Assembly (NCBI GenBank): GCA_964578975.1
Contig: CAZOFA010000003.1
Span: 1 to 53,969 of the forward strand
Length of the DNA: 53,969 nt
DNA from: CAYRUP01 sp964578975
GTDB lineage: Bacteria; Pseudomonadota; Gammaproteobacteria; DSM-16500
Direction: 5' to 3'
A program made the translations under genes and the position numbers. Positions 1-7,817 of the stretch are shown one piece after another (the first letter of the stretch is position 1; each line of letters opens with the position of its first letter). Below the pieces are notes generated by a model. It saw nothing but the letters and a program-made list of their open reading frames with translations. It was not told the DNA's origin and did not search any database.

Positions 1-40
1 AGGACGTACACTCTTTCCATACACCACGCTCTTCCGATCT
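1..40 (+). other. Illumina sequencing adapter left at the contig end
   Basis: Positions 8-40 match the 33-base 3' part of the Illumina TruSeq universal adapter, ending in GCTCTTCCGATCT, with two mismatches visible by eye. Genomic sequence resumes at 41, in the putA reading frame. This is library sequence and not chromosome. Confidence 0.95.
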
Positions 41-1348
41 GATTTGTCCCATGCCATGCAGACATTGAAATTCAAAATCACGATTATTTCCGGCGATTTC
101 TAAAATGGCGGCGATGGAATAAATATTATGCGTACCAAACTGGGAATAAAAACAAGCGGGCTCAGCTAATAATTTTTTTGCGCAGGCAATGAATGAGACA
201 TCGGTGGAATTTTTGCGCGTGAATACGGGATAACTTTCTAAACCGAGTACTTGGCTCACTTTAATTTCTGAATCCCAGTACGCGCCTTTGATCAAACGCA
301 CCATGAGGCGACGTTGATAACGTTTGGAAAGATCCGCTAACCAATCAATCACAAACGGTGCGCGTTTTTGATAAGATTGCACAGCAAGTCCAAATCCTTC
401 CCAACCATTGAGTGATGGATCGCTGAAGACACGTTCAATAATTTCCAACGACAGTTCTAATCGATCTGCTTCTTCGGCATCGACCGTTAAACCGATATTG
501 TGTGCTTTGGCGGCTTTTGCAAGCGTGAGTAATTTTGCTGTCAGTTCTTTTAACACGCGTTGGCGTTTTGCGACTTCATAACGGGGATGCAGTGCGGATA
601 ATTTGACGGAGATGCCCGGTGCGGTAATTGGATTTAATCCTTGCGCCACTTTTCCAATCGCTTCAATCGCATGAGAATAGGATTGAAAATATTTTTCCGC
701 ATCGGAAGCGGTTTTTGCCGCTTCGCCTAACATGTCATAAGAATAACGATAACCGATTGCTTCAGATGCGCGTGCGCGTTTCAGCGCGCCTTCGATGGTT
801 GTACCCATGACATAATGATTGCCGATAATTTTCATCGCTTGCAGAATAATCGGACGAATAAAAGCGCTGCCGGTTTTGCTGATAAAACGTTGTAAAGCAG
901 CGCCGAGCGTTTTATTTTCATTTAACAACGGCGAATAAATTTTTCCGGTTAATATCAGAGACCAGGTTGCCGCGTTCACAAACAATGAATGACTGGACGT
1001 ATGTTCCGCCCAACGTGCGGTGGAAATTTTGTCGCTGATGAGTCGATTGACGGTGCCGCTATCAGGAATGCGTAACAAGGCTTCTGCAAGACACATCAGT
1101 GCGATACCTTCTTCGCTCGATAGATCATACTCATGCAAAAAAGCATCTAAACCACTTTGCTTTTTGTGTTGGTCTCGCACTTTTAACACTAATGTTTCTG
1201 CGGTTTGGTGAATTCGTGCCAATGCATCAGGTGAGAAGGCAGCTTGGCGCAATAAACTCTCCAGGCAAGTTGTTTCATCCCGACGATACGCATTGGTGAT
1301 GGCATCTTGTAATGGGGTTTGCTTGGTAAAAGGTGTTTCAACGATCAT
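41..1348 (-). CDS. putA: PutA, proline dehydrogenase part; C-terminal portion cut off by the contig end
   Basis: The reverse strand is open for 436 codons from an ATG at 1348 into the adapter, so the 3' end is missing. The product aligns by eye with E. coli PutA from about residue 90 on: CLAEALLRIPD, GYRYSYDMLGEAA, KLSALHPRYE, DAEEADRLE, IKGAYWDSEIK and finally QCLHGMG. These belong to the FAD-dependent proline dehydrogenase barrel, which oxidises proline to pyrroline-5-carboxylate; in PutA an aldehyde dehydrogenase domain follows and makes glutamate. That second domain would lie beyond the window, so bifunctionality is inference. The ribbon-helix-helix DNA-binding domain at the start of E. 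coli PutA is absent, so this form probably does not repress its own gene. Upstream of the ATG there is only a weak GGAA. Confidence 0.9.
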
Positions 1349-1488
1349 TATTGTTTTCCGTTTAAGTTATTATCTTAATATATCTCAAATTCGTGTTATT
1401 CCCGCACTGGTGTCATTCCCGCCTATACACACCATTTAAAAATAGTCGCATTTCAGATATTTTGTTAATATGTGCGCCAGTGTAAGCT
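1349..1488. other. Intergenic region between divergent putA and rnt, with short palindromic-repeat pieces
   Basis: This region separates putA (-) from rnt (+). It is AT-rich next to putA. At 1394-1427 it holds two copies of a TTATTCCCGC / TCATTCCCGC motif, a fragment of the repeat family seen complete at 52212-52286. No gene was seen. Confidence 0.5.
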
Positions 1489-2109
1489 TTGGGAATTATA
1501 CGTTTGTCTATTAAACAAAAAAAGTTGAATATTGCGAATCGATTTCGTGGTTTATTGCCTGTGGTGGTGGATGTTGAAACGTCGGGGTTAAATCCATTGA
1601 CGGATGCGATGCTCGAAATCGCAGCTATCCCGCTCACTTTGAATGCAACGGGTAGCTTATATCCTCTTGAAAGTTATTTTTATTCAATCGAACCTTTCAT
1701 CGGCGCGCGATTAGATCCTGAGGCATTAGCCATTACGGGAATCGACCCGACATCACCATTACGTTATTCCATTCCTGAGCAGCAAGCCTTGCATCATATT
1801 TTTTTAAAAATTAATGCGTTGTTAGAATTATATGGTTGTCAGCGGGCTGTTTTAGTCGGACATAATGCTTGGTTTGATTTGGCTTTTCTGCAAGCTGCCA
1901 TTAAGCGATGCTGCTTTCGTCGCGTTCCCTTTCATTCTTTTACTACCTTAGATACAGCGACATTATCTGCGGTGGCGTTAGGTGAAACTGTATTAGCGAG
2001 AGCCACGAAAGCGGCAAAAATTTCATTTAATCTTGATTATGCGCATTCTGCTTTGTATGACGCTGAAAAAACCGCAGAATTGTTTTGTTATATCGTCAAT
2101 AAATTTTAA
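1489..2109 (+). CDS. rnt: Ribonuclease T
   Basis: This is a DEDDh 3'-5' exoribonuclease, which trims the 3' ends of tRNA and other stable RNAs. The 206-residue product is close to the 215 of E. coli RNase T. ExoI is VVVDVETSG (D28, E30), exoII is GHNAWFD, and exoIII is YAHSALYDA, which provides the catalytic His and the last Asp. A FRGLLPVVVDVETSG start and the ITGIDP segment are typical of RNase T and not of DnaQ or oligoribonuclease. Both possible starts are TTG: 1489, or 1504, which lies nine bases after a GGGA and gives a start more like the family (SIKQKK...). I favour 1504 slightly. The gene stands alone, between putA and a large palindrome. Confidence 0.92.
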   Translation: MGIIRLSIKQKKLNIANRFRGLLPVVVDVETSGLNPLTDAMLEIAAIPLTLNATGSLYPLESYFYSIEPFIGARLDPEALAITGIDPTSPLRYSIPEQQALHHIFLKINALLELYGCQRAVLVGHNAWFDLAFLQAAIKRCCFRRVPFHSFTTLDTATLSAVALGETVLARATKAAKISFNLDYAHSALYDAEKTAELFCYIVNKF

Positions 2110-2123
2110 ACCTATTTGTAACC

Positions 2124-2214
2124 CGTCATTGCGAGGAGCTTCGCGACGAAGCAATCCAGGGAGTTTGAGCGAAGCCGTTTGGATTGCTTCGTCGCGAAGC
2201 GCCTCGCAATGACG
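2124..2214. repeat. Long inverted repeat, CATTGCGAG family
   Basis: Two 34-base arms, 2124-2157 and 2181-2214, are inverted copies with one mismatch, around a 23-base loop. The arms begin CGTCATTGCGAG and contain a CTTCGCGACGAAGC palindrome. Related pieces occur at 18345-18446, 33922-33951 and 48086-48122. It lies just after the rnt stop and could fold strongly as RNA. Confidence 0.9.
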
Positions 2215-2235
2215 TGACTTTACTGACTGAAAATA

Positions 2236-2259
2236 AAAAGCCCGCATAAGCGGGCTTTT
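2236..2259. terminator. Bidirectional rho-independent terminator
   Basis: A ten-base perfect stem, AAAAGCCCGC / GCGGGCTTTT with an ATAA loop, is flanked by A-rich sequence on the left and T-rich on the right. It lies between the convergent rnt (+) and porin (-) genes and can serve both. Confidence 0.85.
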
Positions 2260-2281
2260 GTTTTACATCGAGATGAACTGA

Positions 2282-3631
2282 TTAACCAAACTTAACACCA
2301 GCACGGAAGCTGATCAGGTTACTATTGTTACCTGTTCCGCCATTGCTGACGCTATAGTCATGGTCGTGATCAAGTTGGAGGCCAAGGTTGGTATTTTTCC
2401 ACATATCAACATTGTATCCGACTTCCCAACGATTCTTGGGTAGGTGAACGAACACTGCATCACCAGATGCTTGATAACCTAGGTAAACATTTTGGTTTTT
2501 ACCCCAAGCATTAAAACCATATCCTGCTTGAATACCAGCACCCCATGGTTTAGCACCTTTACCGGCTGTTCCGTCGTTAAGATCATTAGCATTAAAGCTT
2601 TCTAGAGCAGAAACGTAATCACCGACTAAGGAGAATGGACCACTTCCGACATACGCATCAACTGCTGCGCCATCGACGCGATCTTTATACGTTCCACCAG
2701 TCACGGTTCCGAATTGGAATTGAGAAATAGCTTGTGCAATGTCGTTTACGCCGACCATGTTGTACAAGTATCCTAAATTCACGCCGAAACTTAATTGGTC
2801 ACTCACTTGATCATAGCCCAAAGCCGCGCCGTAATCAGTTGAAGAATGACCTGGAACTCCAGCTAACGGAGTCGTGCCAGTACGTTCTTTCAAGCCATCA
2901 TCGAATGCATACACATCACCATGGAAACCATTTCTGGTGATAAAACCGGCTTGTGCAGCAGTTTGTAATGATTCACTGAGCACTTGCGTGGTTGAACGTG
3001 TGATCGGATGAATTTGATAACGACCGAAGTCTTGGAAGTATTTACCCAGTTTTAAGAAAAATGGATATTGATCAAAATCACCAATCAATGCGTAACCTTG
3101 TTCCAAGGTCAAAACATTGGTTGGGTAAACATTGCTGTATTGACCAATTTTATTAGCAAATGAGCTTGTTGGTGTGTTGTCAGTCGTACCCACATCGCTT
3201 GCATCGTTATAACTAATGCTTGCAAATGCTTTCACCCATTCATTCACATTGCCATACAAGTTCAGATAGACATCGTTCAGAGAAATTCTTCGGGTGTTTT
3301 CACCTTGATATCCCATGGAACGATTGCCCCATTTAGCATCAAAGTTCACGCCACCTGCCAGCGAAAGAAGCTTGTGGCAATCTTCATTTGGCTTAGCACG
3401 ACCAATGTTTTGTCCCATTGCATCCAATACTTCGGTGTATGGGGGATCATTGATTGGGCAGACCTCTACAGGCGCCATGTCTTTATAGTCTTTGAAGTTT
3501 GTGTTTGTAACGGATACTTGATGATGTTTTTTCACCGCGTGGTGTTTGTGTTTATGGCTTGTAGCTGCATCAGCTTGAAAGCTGATTAAACCTAACACGC
3601 TCATTGATGCAACAACGAGTTTTAGTTTCAT
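2282..3631 (-). CDS. LbtU-like outer-membrane porin
   Basis: This 449-residue protein starts with a signal peptide (MKLKLVVASMSVLGLISFQA-DAA). A His/Lys-rich stretch (HKHKHHAVKKHH), a spacer and a beta-barrel-like region of short alternating strands follow, ending ISFRAGVKFG. The segments ISLNDVYLNLYGNVNEWVKA and GYALIGDFDQYPFFLKLGKY resemble the Legionella LbtU family of siderophore porins, which take up legiobactin; that assignment is from memory of the family, and the substrate here is unknown. An upstream in-frame ATG at 3706 exists, but 3631 is preferred because AAGGAG lies just before it and the signal peptide follows directly. The gene is monocistronic, with its own terminator at 2236-2259. 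Confidence 0.65.
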   Translation of the reverse strand: MKLKLVVASMSVLGLISFQADAATSHKHKHHAVKKHHQVSVTNTNFKDYKDMAPVEVCPINDPPYTEVLDAMGQNIGRAKPNEDCHKLLSLAGGVNFDAKWGNRSMGYQGENTRRISLNDVYLNLYGNVNEWVKAFASISYNDASDVGTTDNTPTSSFANKIGQYSNVYPTNVLTLEQGYALIGDFDQYPFFLKLGKYFQDFGRYQIHPITRSTTQVLSESLQTAAQAGFITRNGFHGDVYAFDDGLKERTGTTPLAGVPGHSSTDYGAALGYDQVSDQLSFGVNLGYLYNMVGVNDIAQAISQFQFGTVTGGTYKDRVDGAAVDAYVGSGPFSLVGDYVSALESFNANDLNDGTAGKGAKPWGAGIQAGYGFNAWGKNQNVYLGYQASGDAVFVHLPKNRWEVGYNVDMWKNTNLGLQLDHDHDYSVSNGGTGNNSNLISFRAGVKFG

Positions 3632-3957
3632 GCTTGTGTATCTCCTTGATATATTGATTTGATCCGGACGATTTTCAAAACTACATATAAACATGCAATA
3701 TTGCAAGCAGATTTTAAATTAAACGGAGATCATCTGTTCATTTTAAAAAAATTGCTTACATTTTTTTAGCCAGACCTTTTAAAAATGGATAGCTTTTAAC
3801 ACTTTGCTCATCTTGCAAGCTCGGCTAATCCATTTCGTCACGCAATTCTAATTAAAGAATTTGTTAATTAAAAGTAAAAAATTTAAAAAGAAATTAAAAA
3901 AAAATTTTTATAAAAAAAACCCGCGTCGTGCGCGGGCTTGTCAGGTGTAAAAAAAAA
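3632..3957. promoter_or_regulatory. Regulatory gap upstream of the porin, with a 12-bp palindrome
   Basis: This 326-base AT-rich gap has no gene. Near the porin, 3694-3705 reads TGCAATATTGCA, a perfect 12-base palindrome. On the minus strand it overlaps a possible -35 (TTGCAA), with a poor -10 (TAGTTT) 17 bases on. A regulator site is inference. The far end holds the peroxiredoxin terminator, and 3840-3910 is almost pure A/T. Confidence 0.4.
3911..3938 (-). terminator. Rho-independent terminator of the peroxiredoxin gene
   Basis: On the minus strand a CCCGCG / CGCGGG stem with a five-base loop is followed by a run of eight T. It lies about 20 bases past the peroxiredoxin stop. Confidence 0.85.
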
Positions 3958-4563
3958 TTATAATGCAGTGGCTTTATCTGCTAAAAAGTTTGCGATACCT
4001 TCAGCGGTGGGTTTGATTCCCGTTTCACCTTTGCTCCATCCTGCTTGACACACTTCACCATGCTTTTCATGAAATTGTAATGCATCCACTAAACGGATGA
4101 GTTCATCAATGTTACGGCCGAGGGGCAGATCATTCACAATTTGTGAACGGACGTGACCTTGTTTATCAATTAAAAAAGCGGCACGTAATGCAACATGTGC
4201 AGTGGGATGTTCGACCCCATAGGCTTGACAGATTTTATGATTCACATCGGCGACTAAAGGATAACGCACTGGACCAATACCACCTTCATTGACAGGGGTT
4301 TTGCGCCAAGCGTTGTGTGTGAATTGGGAATCAATGGAAACGCCAATGACGAGCGTATTGCGCTTATTGAATTCTTCAATACGATTATCCAGTGCAATTA
4401 ATTCAGACGGACACACAAACGTGAAATCGAGCGGATAAAAAAAGATAACCGCATGTTTATCTTTAATTTCTTTCGCTAAGTTAAAGGAATTTACAATATC
4501 GCCATTTGCTAATACGGCCGCAGTGGTAAAATCCGGTGCTTCTTTGCCAACAAGTATACTCAT
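3958..4563 (-). CDS. 2-Cys peroxiredoxin (AhpC/Tsa family)
   Basis: This cytoplasmic thiol peroxidase reduces hydrogen peroxide, organic peroxides or peroxynitrite. The 201-residue product has the peroxidatic cysteine C51 in FYPLDFTFVCPSE and the resolving cysteine C172 in GEVCQAGW, the typical 2-Cys arrangement. Other family marks are GKEAPDFT at the N-terminus and GVSIDSQFTHNAW. The C-terminal NFLADKATAL tail is present, so the protein is complete. The electron donor is not shown by the context: there is no ahpF or ahpD next to it. It has its own terminator and is divergent from the arnB-like gene, sharing a gap of about 110 bases. Confidence 0.93.
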   Translation of the reverse strand: MSILVGKEAPDFTTAAVLANGDIVNSFNLAKEIKDKHAVIFFYPLDFTFVCPSELIALDNRIEEFNKRNTLVIGVSIDSQFTHNAWRKTPVNEGGIGPVRYPLVADVNHKICQAYGVEHPTAHVALRAAFLIDKQGHVRSQIVNDLPLGRNIDELIRLVDALQFHEKHGEVCQAGWSKGETGIKPTAEGIANFLADKATAL

Positions 4564-4671
4564 GTTAACTCTTATCTCCCAGAATAGGTTGAAAACCTGT
4601 AATTATACATGGAAATAGTGTTTTCCGCCTACACTTTAAGGTATGATTCGCTCCTACCGTTGGGGGTTACC

Positions 4672-5832
4672 ATGAGCGATGAATTTTTACCTTTTTCACG
4701 ACCATCCATTAATCGTGCGGCGATCGATGAAGTCGTTGCCTGTTTGCAATCCGGTTGGATTACGACTGGGCCACGCGTTGCACAATTTACTGAAAATCTT
4801 AAAGAATATTTAGGCGCACCTTATGTATTGCCCGTTTCGTCCGCCACCGCAGGATTGCATATCGCCCTCATGGCAATGGATTTAAAACCATCCGATGAAG
4901 TGATTACCACGCCACTGACCTTTGCCGCCACATTAAATATGATTGTATTAGCCGGTGCAAAACCCGTTTTAGTGGATATTGATCCAGAGACATTAAACAT
5001 GGATCTGAATTACTTGGAAGATGCCATCACCGAAAACACGCGTGTGATTATGCCCGTGCATTTTGCCGGTCTTCCGGTGGATATGGATCATTTATATCAA
5101 ATTGCACAGCAATATAATTTACGTGTCCTTGAAGATGCAGCACATGCAATTGGTGCAGAGTATAAAGGAAAAAAAATCGGTCATTTTGGCGATACCCAAG
5201 TTTTTAGTTTTCATCCCAATAAAAATATCACCACTGGCGAAGGCGGTTGCATTACGACGCGTGATGAACAACTCGCGAAATATATGAGCTTATTGCGTTT
5301 TCATGGGATGGATCGTGAAGCATGGAATCGTTTTGGTAAAAATGGCTCGCAAGATTATGAAATCGTTTTGCCGGGTTTAAAATATAATATGATGGATATT
5401 CAAGCCGCGTTAGGTCTGCATCAATTAAACGAATTAGAAAATTTTATTGAGCGACGCACGGCACTCGTGAATCGCTATCAAGAAGTTTTAATGGATTGGG
5501 CGGAGTGGACATTGCCCACGGAGCCTGCTTTTTCACATCGTCATGCGTGGCATCTTTATACACCACTGATTAATGAAACCGTGGCTGAAATGAATCGCGA
5601 TGAATTTATGCTGCGCATGAAAGAAAAAAATATTGGTACCGGATTGCATTATCGCGCTGTTCATTTATATCCGTATTACAGAGAAACCTTTGGTTTTAAA
5701 CCAGGTGATTTTCCGCATGCCGAAGATGTGTGCTCACGCATCGTCAGTTTACCGTTATTTCCGACCATGACGGATGCAGAACACGATCGTGTAATTGATG
5801 TGATGTACAGTGTGTTTCATGAGGTTATGTAA
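4672..5832 (+). CDS. DegT/DnrJ/EryC1 sugar aminotransferase, ArnB-like
   Basis: This PLP-dependent aminotransferase acts on nucleotide-linked keto sugars. The 386-residue product has the PLP-binding lysine K184 in FSFHPNKNITTGEGG, the cofactor aspartate in LEDAAHA (D155) and PFSRPSI at the start, as in ArnB. The next gene overlaps its stop by one base and encodes an ArnA-type UDP-glucuronate decarboxylase, whose product (a UDP-4-keto-pentose) is the ArnB substrate. The likely product is therefore UDP-4-amino-4-deoxy-L-arabinose. The start at 4672 is chosen for the MSDEFLPFSRPSI N-terminus and the GGGGG stretch just upstream; a longer ATG at 4609 adds residues unlike the family. Another 4-keto sugar substrate cannot be excluded. 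Confidence 0.8.
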   Translation: MSDEFLPFSRPSINRAAIDEVVACLQSGWITTGPRVAQFTENLKEYLGAPYVLPVSSATAGLHIALMAMDLKPSDEVITTPLTFAATLNMIVLAGAKPVLVDIDPETLNMDLNYLEDAITENTRVIMPVHFAGLPVDMDHLYQIAQQYNLRVLEDAAHAIGAEYKGKKIGHFGDTQVFSFHPNKNITTGEGGCITTRDEQLAKYMSLLRFHGMDREAWNRFGKNGSQDYEIVLPGLKYNMMDIQAALGLHQLNELENFIERRTALVNRYQEVLMDWAEWTLPTEPAFSHRHAWHLYTPLINETVAEMNRDEFMLRMKEKNIGTGLHYRAVHLYPYYRETFGFKPGDFPHAEDVCSRIVSLPLFPTMTDAEHDRVIDVMYSVFHEVM

Positions 5833-6839
5833 TGAAAATTTTAATTTTAGGCGCAAACGGGTTTATTGGTAGCAATTTAAGTGAAGCCATTCTCAAAGAA
5901 ACAGATTGGCAATTATTCGCAGTGGATATGGCGCAAGACAAATTAGCCAATTGTTTAGAACAGAAAAATTTTCATTTTACTTTAGGTGATATCACCAAAC
6001 AAAAAACGTTAGTCACAGAACTCATTCAAACATGTGATGTGATATTACCCTTAGTTGCCATCGCAACGCCCGCTGTCTATGTGCAAGAACCGTTGCGTGT
6101 ATTTGAGCTGGATTTTGAAGCGAATTTAGATGTCATTCGTCAATGTGTGCAGTGGAAAAAACGGGTGATTTTTCCATCGACATCTGAGGTCTATGGCATG
6201 TGCCCTGATGCCGCATTTGATGAAGAAGCCAGTAATTTAGTCACAGGACCCATTCACAAAGAACGCTGGATTTATTCGACCTCTAAACAATTACTTGATC
6301 GCGTGATTTATGCGTATGGCAAACATCATCAACTATCGTATACCTTATTCAGACCGTTCAATTGGTATGGACCACGACTGGATAATATTTTTAATCCCAA
6401 GCCCGGTGGTTCACGCGTATTGACCCAATTTGTCGGAAATATTTTGCGTGGCGAAGAAATTAATTTGGTGGATGGTGGCGCGCAAAAACGTTGTTTCATG
6501 TACATTGATGATGGTGTGCGTGCATTATTATCGATGATCGAAAATAAAAATAATTCCGCGCACAATCAAATTTTTAATATCGGTAATCCAGTTGAAAATA
6601 TTTCGATACGACAATTAGCGGAATCATTGGTTCAATTAATCAAACAATATCCTCGTTATAAAGAAATGGCGGAAAAAACCAAGCTCACTGATGTGGATGC
6701 GCTTAAATATTATGGGGCTGGTTATCAAGATGTTTCCTTGCGTGTACCTTCAATCAATCGTGCGGAAGAAAAGTTAGGATGGAAACCATTGGTCAATCTT
6801 CAATCAGGTTTGAAGAAAACCCTGGATTTTTACTTATAA
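5832..6839 (+). CDS. UDP-glucuronate decarboxylase, standalone ArnA C-terminal domain type
   Basis: This NAD-dependent SDR enzyme matches residues about 317-660 of E. coli ArnA along its length: DVILPLVAIATP, LRVFELDFE, FPSTSEVYGMC, RWIYSTSKQLLDRVI, FRPFNWYGPRLDN, DGGAQKRCF, GYQDV. The Rossmann motif is GANGFIG. Catalytic S118/E119, Y148/K152 and R304 fall at the spacing of ArnA S433/E434, Y463/K467 and R619. The N-terminal formyltransferase domain of ArnA is absent; the protein starts at the Rossmann fold. It oxidatively decarboxylates UDP-glucuronate to the UDP-4-keto-pentose used by ArnB. It is co-transcribed with the aminotransferase (overlap TAATG). ArnC, ArnD, ArnT and Ugd are not in this window. 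Confidence 0.88.
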   Translation: MKILILGANGFIGSNLSEAILKETDWQLFAVDMAQDKLANCLEQKNFHFTLGDITKQKTLVTELIQTCDVILPLVAIATPAVYVQEPLRVFELDFEANLDVIRQCVQWKKRVIFPSTSEVYGMCPDAAFDEEASNLVTGPIHKERWIYSTSKQLLDRVIYAYGKHHQLSYTLFRPFNWYGPRLDNIFNPKPGGSRVLTQFVGNILRGEEINLVDGGAQKRCFMYIDDGVRALLSMIENKNNSAHNQIFNIGNPVENISIRQLAESLVQLIKQYPRYKEMAEKTKLTDVDALKYYGAGYQDVSLRVPSINRAEEKLGWKPLVNLQSGLKKTLDFYL

Positions 6840-6880
6840 AACGAAAATAAATGACCAGTATTTGATCAAAACGTTTTAAT

Positions 6881-6908
6881 TTGTCTCAACGGGTGTATGA
6901 TGTAGAAT
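6881..6908 (+). promoter_or_regulatory. Candidate sigma70 promoter of the 6927 gene
   Basis: TTGTCT (6881-6886) and TAGAAT (6903-6908) are separated by 16 bases. They lie directly upstream of a GGGGAG ribosome binding site. Confidence 0.5.
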
Positions 6909-6926
6909 ACATCTGGGGAGATGGTT

Positions 6927-7724
6927 GTGATCAAAAATTCTACACTCGATCGAGCACATTCAGCAACATTAAAAAAATTAATTCAATCATCTGAATTAAT
7001 CGCTCGGATGTATTGTGTTTTAGAAAATGCGACCGATATTCGATCGGCTGTGTGGGCTTATGCTGAATTGGGAGAATTGGTTCGAAAAATAATTAATATT
7101 TCTGAAACGAGCTTAGAAGAACTTCAAGCACAACTCATTTTAATCATTAATATTTCGCAGCAACAAAAATCAAAAAGAGCAATTGTAAAAAAATATCATC
7201 GTGCAATTGAGTTGGTGATCGATGAAAGCGTTGTCTCATTTGAATCTGCGCTAGAAAATATTCACTTCGGTTTGCTCGCCACGCAAGAATTTTTGTTGCT
7301 GGATGAAATAGAAACGCCCGACAATACTCAAGTTAGCCAAGTGAAAAAAATTATTTTTGAAGAAATCACCCCGCTTGTCACACCGGAAAGAATAAAAATA
7401 AATGAAGCGATTTATCGATTGCAAAATGAGTTTGAAGGCAATGTGCGCGTACAGGGTTTATTGAGCAAATTGCAAATGATGACGAATGATTTTTTTGCGC
7501 ACCCAGAAAGTGGAGATGAAAACTGGTTCAAGAATTTTATTGGTGTGTGTGAGAACGTGAAAAAAAATGAAATAAAAAAAGAGATCGTTGATGATCTAAT
7601 TGTTGAAGTGAATCAGCTGCAAGAAAAACAGATCGCGCAGGGGTGTTGTGAAAGACATCCTGTTGATAAACCACGCGGGTTTGTTGAGTTTTGTCGGAAG
7701 TTTTTGAAGTGGGAGTTTGTGTAA
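6927..7724 (+). CDS. Hypothetical helical protein
   Basis: I do not recognise a family. The product (about 265 residues) is hydrophilic, mostly predicted helix and rich in E, K and I, with no signal peptide or membrane segment. The middle has long amphipathic stretches (SSELIARMYCVLENATDIRS, ETSLEELQAQLILIINIS). The C-terminus is aromatic and basic (FCRKFLKWEFV). The start is GTG 6927, six bases after GGGGAG (6915-6920); the ATG at 6921 directly abuts that site and is less likely. A promoter-like pair lies upstream and a palindromic element follows the stop. It is monocistronic between the arn-like pair and murA (-). Codon use looks like its neighbours. Confidence 0.7.
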   Translation: MIKNSTLDRAHSATLKKLIQSSELIARMYCVLENATDIRSAVWAYAELGELVRKIINISETSLEELQAQLILIINISQQQKSKRAIVKKYHRAIELVIDESVVSFESALENIHFGLLATQEFLLLDEIETPDNTQVSQVKKIIFEEITPLVTPERIKINEAIYRLQNEFEGNVRVQGLLSKLQMMTNDFFAHPESGDENWFKNFIGVCENVKKNEIKKEIVDDLIVEVNQLQEKQIAQGCCERHPVDKPRGFVEFCRKFLKWEFV

Positions 7725-7750
7725 CGCTAACGGCTATCTGTGACCGTTAG

Positions 7751-7782
7751 CTCCTCCGGAGCGCGCAGCGCGTCTCGAAGGG
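7751..7782. repeat. Palindromic element, CCTTCGAGACGCGC family (single arm)
   Basis: GGAGCGCGCAGCGCGTCTCG with CGAAGGG after it is the same element, inverted, as at 23288-23323 and 37849-37879. It fills the gap between the 6927 gene and murA. Its GCGC-rich core is self-complementary. Confidence 0.8.
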
Positions 7783-7817
7783 CACTTCGTTCAGGATGAC
7801 AAATAGCAATGAAATAA

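Noticed and set aside
3305..3589. 94-codon plus-strand frame over the porin gene
   Set aside because: It is antisense to the signal peptide and N-terminal part of the porin, with no start signals.
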